Assembly: GCA_015852425.1 (NCBI GenBank)
Contig: JAAAIG010000140.1
Span: 1 to 11,789 of the forward strand
Length of the DNA stretch: 11,789 nucleotides
Reading direction: 5' to 3'
From: Gryganskiella cystojenkinii
Lineage: Eukaryota > Mortierellomycota > Mortierellomycetes > Mortierellales > Mortierellaceae
The notes beneath the pieces were generated by a model. The model saw only the letters and a program-made list of their open reading frames with translations, had not been told where the DNA came from and searched no databases. Position 1 is the first letter of the stretch. Each line of letters begins with the position of its first letter. Position numbers and translations under genes: made by a program. This document shows positions 1 through 6,811 of the stretch, piece after piece.

Positions 1-36
1 AAAATAAAAAAAAACATTTTGCATTTGAATTTTATC

Positions 37-75
37 TTTTTTTTTTTTTTTTTTTCAAAAAAAAAAAAAAAAAAA
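37..75. repeat. Perfect T19-C-A19 palindrome
   Basis: Nineteen T residues, one C and nineteen A residues form an exact inverted repeat with a one-base centre. It lies about 40 bp before the first candidate ATG (115) and about 325 bp before the ATG of gene A. It could act as a rigid nucleosome-excluding promoter element, or mark the end of an upstream convergent transcript. It could also be inexact in length, since homopolymers of this size are often miscounted in sequencing. Confidence 0.85.
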
Positions 76-114
76 TACAGTTTTTTTTATTCATTTTCCT
101 TGATATCGTTGACA

Positions 115-201
115 ATGACGAGTTCCGATTACGGCATTCGAGGCCGTGAACATGACCGTGAAGAACTTGAAACAAACCGAAGAGGGCTTTTAATATCACA
201 T
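115..201 (+). other. Possible extra first coding exon of gene A (or uORF)
   Basis: ATG 115 has a favourable context (ACA before it). If an intron runs from GT at 202 to AG at 361 (160 nt), with the CTAAT at 331-335 as branch site about 25 nt before the acceptor, the 29 codons here join in frame with 13 open codons at 362-400 and then with ATG 401. Protein A would gain 42 residues at its N-terminus. Against this, the donor GTACCG is weak, the encoded peptide resembles nothing I recognise, and a TATA-like element sits inside the proposed intron. Unspliced, the frame closes at 217-219 and would be a short upstream ORF. Confidence 0.25.
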
Positions 202-251
202 GTACCGTACTTGTTTTGAAGAGTAGGATCCGGATGCTACATTCCGTCGCA

Positions 252-259
252 TATTTAAA
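252..259 (+). promoter_or_regulatory. TATA-like element for gene A
   Basis: TATTTAAA lies about 145 bp upstream of ATG 401. It is the best TATA-like match in the upstream region. Transcription starting some 30 bp downstream would give a leader of about 115 nt. The assignment is positional only and conflicts with the alternative spliced model that starts at 115. Confidence 0.3.
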
Positions 260-400
260 GTTTTTGCGATCAAATCTTTTCTTGATCGTCAGAGCGGGCT
301 CTTTTTTTTTTTGTCTTTGGCGTTTCCGCTCTAATCAGTCTGCATCTCCTTCTGATCACAGCATTACCCATTTCAATACAAAAATACTTTTCATCCGCCC

Positions 401-1618
401 ATGATTCAAGGAGGGGGGATGTACCGTGATGAACTCCAAGCCATGGAGGAGTTTGAGCAAATGTTGCTGCAACAAACGAGACTTCGACAGGTATTAGGAC
501 AGCCAGGGACACTGCAAGAACAAGAACATTTCAAGCGAGTTGCCGAAAACTTTGAGAGGATGAAGTCCGAAGTCGCGACCAAGATGCTCGATGGCGTCAA
601 CGAGACCATCAAGGTCTTTGTCGAGAATATGGTCGACAACACCCTGGCCAACGAGGCCCGTAAACGGCAGATTGAGGACGTGAGAAAACGCCTGAAGGGG
701 GTTCTCGCTCGAGGACTAGGCCACCAAGATATAGATGTTCTCCTCTACGGATCCAATTACACGGGACTGGCGACCATGGAAACTATCGCCGATTTTATCC
801 TTATGGACCGTCGTGACACCTCCAAATATTCCGTACGAAACATCGAAAAAATCCTCAAGGCCGCAGGATACGAGATCCTTTTCGTCTTTGACGACGTCCG
901 CGTCCCAGTCGTGACATTTAATGACCCTAGGACTCAGATCACCTGCGAAGTCTGTGTCAACGAACCTCTCCGGCTCGAAAAGTCCAAGCTTATTAAGACC
1001 TACGTTCAGATCGACGATAGGTTCTTGCCCGTCTTCTTCGCTCTCCGTTACATGACAAATTTGCATGGTATCCTCGGAGAACACAGGCTCTTCTTGTCCA
1101 CCTACTCATTGACATTGATGCTCATCAGCTATTTCCAGCTGCGCAAGATTTTCCCAAGTCTTCAGCAACAAGACCCGGCCAGGATGACCCCTAAGACCAT
1201 CGTCGAGGGCTGGGATTGTTCGTTTGATACCAACTGGCGCCCTTACAGAGGCGCAGCCGCCACAGCGGACAAGAGCGATTTCACGCAATTGCTTCGAGAC
1301 TTTTGCACGTTCCACATTTACGGATTCCGGTACGCGACATATGAAGCCAATGTTCGCAAGGGAGCGTATAACCTTTCGGGACCTAGGGATGTCAGTGATG
1401 CCAAGACCGAAGAGGAGAAGAAAAAGCTGAGGGAGGCACCGATCTGTGTGACGGACCCGTTCGAAAGAAATAGGAACGTAACCAGCAACATCATTGCACC
1501 AAATGTGGAGAAGATCCAGAGCACGTTCAAGTTCATCACTGGCTGTTTTGAGGGCATGGATGTCGAGTCTGTCTTCTATACGAATGAGATTGATGACTTT
1601 GATGATTATTATGAATAG
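401..1618 (+). CDS. Cid1-like nucleotidyltransferase homologue, probable pseudoenzyme (gene A)
   Basis: A 405-residue member of the DNA polymerase beta-like nucleotidyltransferase superfamily, in the non-canonical poly(A)/poly(U) polymerase (Cid1/TUTase) group. Order: helical, Gln/Glu-rich N-terminus (about 10-65); nucleotidyltransferase core with the YGS motif at 116-118 (G117, S118); central domain with an IDDRF motif near 204-208; PAP-associated domain with WDCSFD (271-276) and DPF (352-354); acidic tail (396-405). Active members bind two metals through D-x-D plus a third Asp. Here the first Asp is Ile129 (ATC), the second is kept (D131), and the third is Glu183. Paralogues B and D keep all three, so loss of catalysis is inferred. 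The long open frame and conserved fold motifs argue for a maintained scaffold or regulator rather than decay. It lacks the N-terminal domain shared by B and D. ATG 419 is an alternative start; a spliced upstream start at 115 is also possible. No introns are needed within 401-1618. Confidence 0.85.
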   Translation: MIQGGGMYRDELQAMEEFEQMLLQQTRLRQVLGQPGTLQEQEHFKRVAENFERMKSEVATKMLDGVNETIKVFVENMVDNTLANEARKRQIEDVRKRLKGVLARGLGHQDIDVLLYGSNYTGLATMETIADFILMDRRDTSKYSVRNIEKILKAAGYEILFVFDDVRVPVVTFNDPRTQITCEVCVNEPLRLEKSKLIKTYVQIDDRFLPVFFALRYMTNLHGILGEHRLFLSTYSLTLMLISYFQLRKIFPSLQQQDPARMTPKTIVEGWDCSFDTNWRPYRGAAATADKSDFTQLLRDFCTFHIYGFRYATYEANVRKGAYNLSGPRDVSDAKTEEEKKKLREAPICVTDPFERNRNVTSNIIAPNVEKIQSTFKFITGCFEGMDVESVFYTNEIDDFDDYYE

Positions 1619-2166
1619 TGAAATAAAAAGGAGCTTCCTTTTTATTCAAGTACAAAAAGAGGAGAGAGAGAGGGACACTTCTCAAGCGCATGCCCGAGTA
1701 CTTGCCCGAGAGTTGCACTGGAAATGGACTTGTGAAGCGCGTTGTAAGAGCACAAGGCAGTTGATGGTGGAAAGAAGCTGTTGTTTTCAGATGTAAGCTA
1801 CGCGGTATTTAAGTTCATCTGTTTCAGGCGGAGAGGTACCCTGACGGCTGCCTGGGGCCTTCTAGTACATATTAATGTAATTATCTAAATTATTATATTA
1901 AAGTGTGTTGTTCTAATAGTCTGGACCTTACACGCGTTGTGAACTTTCGATCGCGTTATCTCAGGCAAAACAGTACAGGGGCGCATCATAGTGTGCTTGG
2001 CATCCATTTGCGCTCAGTAACGTTGCGTTCAAATGCTGCGTAAGGTACAAAACACAGAGGAGAGCCAAGTCATAATTTTTGGACAGACACTGCCTTCTCT
2101 TTCTGTTTGAATAATTCTCACCATTTGACCCTCTGTCTTATTCATCACCCATTGGACCCTAAAGCC
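1619..2166. other. Spacer between genes A and B
   Basis: No gene seen in this 548 bp stretch. It holds the poly(A) signal of gene A, the octamer AAGCGCGT at 1735-1742, an imperfect short direct repeat (TGCCCGAG twice at about 1690-1710), an AT-rich segment at about 1867-1903, and ACGCGT at 1932-1937, which matches the MluI cell-cycle box core known from ascomycete yeasts. A pyrimidine-rich stretch (about 2090-2106) precedes gene B. No clear TATA box was found for gene B. Confidence 0.6.
1622..1627 (+). terminator. Poly(A) signal of gene A
   Basis: Canonical AATAAA starting 4 bp after the TAG stop of gene A. If used, the 3' UTR would be very short (about 20-40 nt). A second AT-rich stretch at about 1867-1903 is an alternative 3'-end region. 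Confidence 0.5.
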
Positions 2167-3906
2167 ATGTCCCACAGCCGATACAAGTTCCTGGGCTATT
2201 TCTATGAAGTTCTCATCTTTGAGCTCACGGCCATGCATGGAGAAGAGAATGAGATCTCCCACAGCATGATTGCCCGTGCATTCGAGATTGTAGCGCAGGT
2301 CTCGAGGTCATCTGGCCATTTCTTGCAATGTCCCTCGGACCAATACATTGAACGTCATGGCATAGACGATCATGAAACTGTTGGTTCCCATTTCATAAAC
2401 GACTACAACCCTGAGCTTCTCCCACACTTCTACGATACCTCTAACAACACCCGCGTCTATTACGGATACCAAACCAAGACATACGAAGCCACCTGGTACC
2501 AATCTTCGAAATCTGTTGTGGTCCTACCGACCTGGACCCGAGTCTGCGAAGAGAGTTTTCTCAAGTCCTATACGGAAAAAGTCCCGCTGCTCTACCTGGA
2601 TGACATTGCTTTCCTAATACAGGAGGTCCGCAAGGACTTTCAGACACGTGGCTCTGGAGGAACCACTTCCCCGGTCTTTGGTGGTCTCGCTTGGGGTACC
2701 ACAAAGTACACTCGCAAAAGGATTGAGGAGAAGAAAGCCACGGCTAGCCAGCGAGCTCAGGAGCTGCAACAAGTCCAAGACCGGGTCCGTCAACAACAAG
2801 AAGAGGCTCTCGCTCGAGCACGTCTTGAACAGGAACGAATTCGAAAGGAACAAGAGCAGGAGCGGATTCGTCAACAAGAAGAAAAAATTAAGCAAGAACA
2901 AGAACAAGCTCGGATCCGACAAGAGAACGAGGAACGTCTTCGACTGCAGGAGCGGGAGACAAAGTGCTATGCCGAAATCGAGTCCTATGCGCAGAAGGTG
3001 ATGTCGGCGTTCAAAGTCCCCGAAGCTCGATCAAAACAGATTCAGAATTTGCGAGCGCGCCTCCTTCAGGACATTCTCCAATATTTCGGGCATCCTCTCA
3101 TCGAGCTCCAGTTATATGGGTCACAATTCACGGGCCTTGCGGTTGCAGAAAGTGACGTCGATTTCACGGTGTTGGACAACTCTCATCAAATCGGGTCGAT
3201 TCAGACCCTCGCAGATGCTCTCAGACACAATGGGTATCGGGTCCAGTTGGTCCTCGAACACGCCCGAGTACCAATCATCACGTTTGTGGACACGGTATCG
3301 AACTTGACTTGCGATATTTCCATCGGTCAGGTCATGGCCGAGTACAACTCCAAACTCATCAAGACTTATGCCAAGATCGATGATCGTTTCTTGCCGCTCT
3401 GGCACCTGGTCCGGTACCTCTGCAAACGACACAACATCCTCTCGGGTCGCCAGCATTTCCTATCCACGTACGGATTGTCCCTAATCTTGATTGCCTACCT
3501 TCAACTTCGGAAAATCCTACCGAACCTTCAAGCGCAACCTCAACACAGGATGATCCTGGCCCGAGTGGATTCTTGGGATTGTGAGTTTGATCGAAACTGG
3601 AGCAATCACCGAGCGACCGCAGCCAAGGAGCAGATACGTCTCGGGGAATTGTTTTCAAGATTTTGTTGTTTTATGGGCCATAAGTTTGACTATCAAGCTT
3701 GGGAGGTGGACCTAAAACTGGGTAATGTCCAGGATCGAAGTTTCGATCTTGGGGACGCGCCTATGGTGATCCGAGACCCGTTTGTGAGAGACAGGAATGT
3801 AGCCCGGAATGTTAGTCATGCGACTGTCAAGCGGATCCGAGAGGCGTTTGATGATGTATGCGATGCTCTTGTTCGAGGAGATATCAACTCTGCATTTTTA
3901 GTGTAG
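2167..3906 (+). CDS. Cid1-like terminal nucleotidyltransferase with novel N-terminal domain and coiled coil (gene B)
   Basis: A 579-residue protein in three parts. Residues about 5-165 form a domain I do not recognise, shared with gene D (NPELLP near 81-86, LDDIAFLIQEV near 144-154). Residues about 180-270 are a Gln/Glu/Arg-rich coiled coil with repeated QERIR-type units. Residues about 285-579 are the nucleotidyltransferase plus PAP-associated region. Catalytic motifs look intact: G318-S319, then S-D-V-D with D330 and D332, third Asp D383. WDCEFD (470-475) and DPF (537-539) mark the nucleotide-recognition region. The family adds nucleotides to RNA 3' ends. Cid1 selects UTP with a His in its DPFEISHN segment; the matching residue here is Arg543, so base choice cannot be predicted and may not be U. 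The start at 2167 (GCCATG) is chosen because homology with gene D begins there; an in-frame ATG at 2107 adds 20 unconserved residues. Intronless. Confidence 0.88.
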   Translation: MSHSRYKFLGYFYEVLIFELTAMHGEENEISHSMIARAFEIVAQVSRSSGHFLQCPSDQYIERHGIDDHETVGSHFINDYNPELLPHFYDTSNNTRVYYGYQTKTYEATWYQSSKSVVVLPTWTRVCEESFLKSYTEKVPLLYLDDIAFLIQEVRKDFQTRGSGGTTSPVFGGLAWGTTKYTRKRIEEKKATASQRAQELQQVQDRVRQQQEEALARARLEQERIRKEQEQERIRQQEEKIKQEQEQARIRQENEERLRLQERETKCYAEIESYAQKVMSAFKVPEARSKQIQNLRARLLQDILQYFGHPLIELQLYGSQFTGLAVAESDVDFTVLDNSHQIGSIQTLADALRHNGYRVQLVLEHARVPIITFVDTVSNLTCDISIGQVMAEYNSKLIKTYAKIDDRFLPLWHLVRYLCKRHNILSGRQHFLSTYGLSLILIAYLQLRKILPNLQAQPQHRMILARVDSWDCEFDRNWSNHRATAAKEQIRLGELFSRFCCFMGHKFDYQAWEVDLKLGNVQDRSFDLGDAPMVIRDPFVRDRNVARNVSHATVKRIREAFDDVCDALVRGDINSAFLV

Positions 3907-4329
3907 TGCGAAGAAGAAAAAAAAGTGAAGACAAGGTGGTGTGGCCTTTGTTGAAGGTAAAATCCATGGCCCACTCCTACGGCCAGCTCTTTTTGACTTT
4001 TAGTACAGTCATTCAGTAAATTAAATCTCGACTTCAACTCTACCTCTTGCTTAATATCATCTGCGGAACAATGACAAAGAATTGAATGTCTGCTTAAAAC
4101 TGAGGACCAAAGTGGAGGTGAAAAAATATATGTGCGATTTGTGCGCCTTCCTAGTTTGGAGGACAATCGAACTCTATCAAAATGTGTGTGATAAAGAAAC
4201 CCCTGGAACAAATTTTTTGAATCTGACAAATAACAGAAAAGAGGGACGCAAGTCCCGTCCGGTGTACGCACTCCTTGGGCTTGCTCAGCAAATTAATTAC
4301 GAACTCGTAACCGCAATGCTGTGTTCTCA

Positions 4330-4337
4330 TATAAAAG
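4330..4337 (+). promoter_or_regulatory. TATA box of the BAG-domain gene
   Basis: TATAAAAG is a near-perfect TATA box about 135 bp before ATG 4472. Initiation about 30 bp downstream would give a leader of roughly 110 nt. A strong TATA box fits the inducible expression typical of stress-response co-chaperone genes, which is inference. Confidence 0.45.
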
Positions 4338-4418
4338 GAGAGGTCTTGGTTGCTACTCTCGAGATCACCCAACATCTCCTACCTCCCGGAACAACCTCCT
4401 TGTACGCCCTTAGCTTTC

Positions 4419-4425
4419 TATATAT
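4419..4425 (+). promoter_or_regulatory. Second TATA-like box of the BAG-domain gene
   Basis: TATATAT about 47 bp upstream of ATG 4472. It could serve as an alternative core promoter giving a leader of under 25 nt. Less convincing than the TATAAAAG upstream. Confidence 0.3.
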
Positions 4426-4471
4426 TAGCTCCACAAATTCGCTCTGCGCACACGTAGCCACAATCACTAGA

Positions 4472-6259
4472 ATGCATTCACATTTCTTTCGCCCAGAGAC
4501 TTTTTCTCCTTCCCGTCGTCAGCCTCATCATCCCTACCAACGCCAGCACCAACCCCTCTTTTCCCGACCCTCTTATGCTGCCGAGATCTCTTACTCAGAC
4601 GACGAACTCTTCGATGAAGAGGAGCAAATCCTTCTCGCAGCTCTCGAGCGCAAACGTGAACAGAAACAAGCTCACAAACAGTACCTCCGAGAACAAAGAC
4701 ATCGACAACGATTAATCGATCAAGAGTTTGCCCTCCAGCAACAAGAGCGTCGTCGAGCTCGCGCCGCCCATGCTCAAGCCCAATCACAGTATGTGGCCGA
4801 ACAAGAAGCAGCCCGTCAATATAAGAAACAACAACAGGAGGAAGAACATCGTCAGTCCGCCGTCCAACACCTTTTTCTTCAGCATCTCCGAGAACAGCAA
4901 GAACAGCGAGAACGTCAGCAACGTTTCATTGCTCAAGCCAAGACCACTCCACGTCAAAAGATCCACCAGGAGCAACAGAGGAAGCGCCCACTTGCTCTTG
5001 AGGTCACTTTCGAGAACGACTCCGACACCGAAGAAGACGGAGATGACGAAGAGGGGCACGAAGAGGAAGCCCTGGCCACGATCTTGAACACCCTTTTCTT
5101 TCCACAGCACCAACTCAAGCGTCGACAAAATAACCAGGGCGAGAATCCTTGTAAGCGCCGCTATTATGATCATCAAAAATTGATCGAGCAACAGCACGCA
5201 CAGCGTCTGAAGCAGAAAGAGGCCATCGAGAAGGAGCGTGAGGTCAAGGAACAGACCAAAGCCAAGAAGACCAGCTCTGCAGCCTCCCAGAATGACGACC
5301 ACGATGTGATCGGGAACTACTTGTTAATGCTCCCCAGTATCAAGGCTATGGTCGAGGCTGCCCTCGGTCCCGAGTTTGAGTCGACTCCCGCCCAGGGTTG
5401 TCATCGTGCTGCCACTGCCTACGCTTGCCCCGCCAAGACCGGTAAATCTACTACTCCATCCTCGACACAATCCTCACCCGAGCCCCAAGTCTTCGACATC
5501 CTCCGTCAACGTCAACAGTATCAAAACAATCAGCAATTATCCCTTCAAGAGAAACACTCGGAGCTGAACCTGATCGAGTCCACATTGGACAACCTGTCTC
5601 GAGAACTGAACGAGATCCTTGCTAGTAGTGAGCTCAACGATGCCCAGAAACTCGTCCCACAGATCGAGGAAAAGGTCACTCGGGTCATGGTCCGGATCGA
5701 CTCGGTCATGAGTGAGGGAGAACTCTCAATTCGTGCGCGTAGAAAGGAGTTGATCTACAAGTCTCAGGGTCTCTTGGATCAAGTTGACGAGTTCAAGAAC
5801 CGAGGCAAAACCGATGGCAAGAAAGCAGTCTTGAATGCGGGTCCGGTCTCTCATGCCGAGATCTTGGCTACCGCAGGGGCTACTTCGACGACCGGTATTG
5901 AACCTACCGCTGTTGTCGTCGAGTCGTCTGTCGAGGTCGAATCTGAGACTGAGGAACAAGAGAACTCACCCTCAGAAAGTGCGCACGATATCAACGCTGC
6001 TGCTAAGGACAAGGACACGATCGAGGCCGAGCCTATTGATGAGGATTATGATGTCATCGATTCTCACAGCGTCCAACAAGATGTACCTGTTGTCCTCGCC
6101 GCTGCTGCTGAAACTATAGTTGTCGAACCCGAGTCCGAGGATCAGGAGATGGTCGATTCCACAAAAGGTTCTACCCCTAAGGCAGCGGTCGAGACTCCTT
6201 CCTCCGATTACGAGGACGCTTCCTCTGAGCATCTCCAAAGAGTAACCGGTTCAGTTTGA
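4472..6259 (+). CDS. BAG-domain Hsp70 co-chaperone
   Basis: A 595-residue protein whose identifiable domain is a BAG domain at about 364-442: a three-helix bundle pattern ending in the characteristic segment GELSIRARRKEL (416-427) and LLDQVDEF (434-441). BAG domains bind the Hsp70 ATPase domain and trigger ADP release, so this is a probable nucleotide exchange factor. Other parts: Pro/His/Arg-rich N-terminus (1-35), acidic patch (41-51), long Gln/Arg/Glu-rich coiled coil (about 50-155), acidic block (179-199), a helical segment near 279-300, and an acidic Ser/Thr-rich tail (480-585) containing DEDYDVI (523-529), which resembles an ATG8-interacting motif. There is no ubiquitin-like domain as in BAG1. 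No signal peptide is apparent. The start at 4472 (A at -3) was preferred over in-frame ATG 4082 because TATA boxes lie between them. Intronless. It sits between two nucleotidyltransferase paralogues without sharing their sequence. Confidence 0.82.
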   Translation: MHSHFFRPETFSPSRRQPHHPYQRQHQPLFSRPSYAAEISYSDDELFDEEEQILLAALERKREQKQAHKQYLREQRHRQRLIDQEFALQQQERRRARAAHAQAQSQYVAEQEAARQYKKQQQEEEHRQSAVQHLFLQHLREQQEQRERQQRFIAQAKTTPRQKIHQEQQRKRPLALEVTFENDSDTEEDGDDEEGHEEEALATILNTLFFPQHQLKRRQNNQGENPCKRRYYDHQKLIEQQHAQRLKQKEAIEKEREVKEQTKAKKTSSAASQNDDHDVIGNYLLMLPSIKAMVEAALGPEFESTPAQGCHRAATAYACPAKTGKSTTPSSTQSSPEPQVFDILRQRQQYQNNQQLSLQEKHSELNLIESTLDNLSRELNEILASSELNDAQKLVPQIEEKVTRVMVRIDSVMSEGELSIRARRKELIYKSQGLLDQVDEFKNRGKTDGKKAVLNAGPVSHAEILATAGATSTTGIEPTAVVVESSVEVESETEEQENSPSESAHDINAAAKDKDTIEAEPIDEDYDVIDSHSVQQDVPVVLAAAAETIVVEPESEDQEMVDSTKGSTPKAAVETPSSDYEDASSEHLQRVTGSV

Positions 6260-6811
6260 TACAGTCCTGGAATCGTCACCGTACTATTAGTTACATAATA
6301 AATTAAAAGAAGCGCGTATTCCATTTGTATGACAAAGAGTTATGGCTGTTTGTGCAGGCATGTTCTCTGTTGCTATGTGATTTCTGTTATGCCCTATGTT
6401 TTCACGCCCTGCAAAAAAGTACATACAGCTGCGGGTTGAGGCATGGCCACGGGAGTTGCAGCCTTACTTCCAGGTCCAAAGATCGAGCTTGACCAAGAAA
6501 AAAAATTGACCAGTCATCAGACCCACCGCAAACATCGTCGGCGGTAGCGTTTATCGAATGCATGTACATGGTGTCTTGGGTGTGAAAAACTAAGGGGTAA
6601 TTTGCAGATTGCAGTTCTACAAAGCGCGTCGCGATTGAACCTGCACGGTCACGTTGTCCTATCATGGGCTGTGCCCATGTTTAGGATTGAGAGTGGTCGA
6701 CGTAAAGGGGCACAAAGAACCAAAAAAAATCGCATGTGCCGGCTCCTGCAGGCTGCCCCAATCTTTTCCATTACAACCGTTTTCCGTCCAGCATTCCATT
6801 CTCGAGACGTC
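6260..6811. other. Spacer between the BAG gene and gene D
   Basis: No gene seen in 552 bp. It carries the BAG poly(A) signal and two copies of the octamer AAGCGCGT (6310-6317 and 6622-6629). The frame of gene D stays open back to ATG 6602, but the extension is basic, low in conserved character and absent from paralogue B. No convincing TATA box was found. Confidence 0.6.
6297..6302 (+). terminator. Poly(A) signal of the BAG-domain gene
   Basis: AATAAA 38 bp after the TGA stop of the BAG gene, in an AT-rich context followed by TTAAAAG. It is well placed for 3'-end formation near 6315-6330. Confidence 0.6.

Larger units (their letters stand above)
1..400. other. AT-rich 5' region upstream of gene A
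   Basis: No gene can be firmly called here. It holds homopolymer tracts (A-rich start, T19, A19, T8 near 81-88, T-run near 302-312), a TATA-like TATTTAAA at 252-259, and an intron-end-like stretch: CTAAT at 331-335 followed by a pyrimidine-rich run to AG at 360-361. An open stretch from ATG 115 (context ACAATG) to a stop at 217-219 may be an upstream ORF or a first coding exon of gene A. Poly(dA:dT) tracts like these are common in fungal promoters, where they exclude nucleosomes. Confidence 0.6.
3907..4471. other. Spacer between gene B and the BAG gene
   Basis: A 565 bp stretch holding the 3' end of gene B (purine-rich run at 3908-3930, no perfect AATAAA seen; AT-rich AGTAAATTAAAT near 4015-4026) and the promoter of the BAG gene. 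The reading frame of the BAG gene stays open back to ATG 4082, but this extension has a different composition from the rest of the protein and contains two good TATA boxes, so I treat it as non-coding. Confidence 0.6.

Noticed and set aside
716..1084. Minus-strand open frame of 122 codons inside gene A, and similar antisense frames in genes B, BAG and D
   Set aside because: They lie opposite strongly supported coding sequence and show no recognisable domain; they are shadows of codon bias.
2107..2166. Upstream in-frame ATG for gene B adding 20 residues
   Set aside because: Similarity to gene D begins at the ATG at 2167, which also has the better start context; the extra residues are unconserved.
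1619..2166. Search for tRNA, mobile element or relic gene in the A-B spacer
   Set aside because: No cloverleaf, terminal inverted repeats, target duplications or gene-like frame could be seen by eye.
4196..4238. Heat shock element upstream of the BAG gene
   Set aside because: GAA triplets at 4196, 4206, 4219 and 4236 are not in the regular alternating or 10-bp-stepped arrangement needed; only the first pair fits.
4082..4471. In-frame 130-residue extension of the BAG protein
   Set aside because: The stretch contains TATAAAAG and TATATAT boxes and encodes sequence unlike the Gln/Arg-rich protein that follows; better read as promoter and leader.
6602..6811. In-frame 70-residue extension of gene D
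   Set aside because: Absent from paralogue B, whose first residues align with the ATG at 6812.
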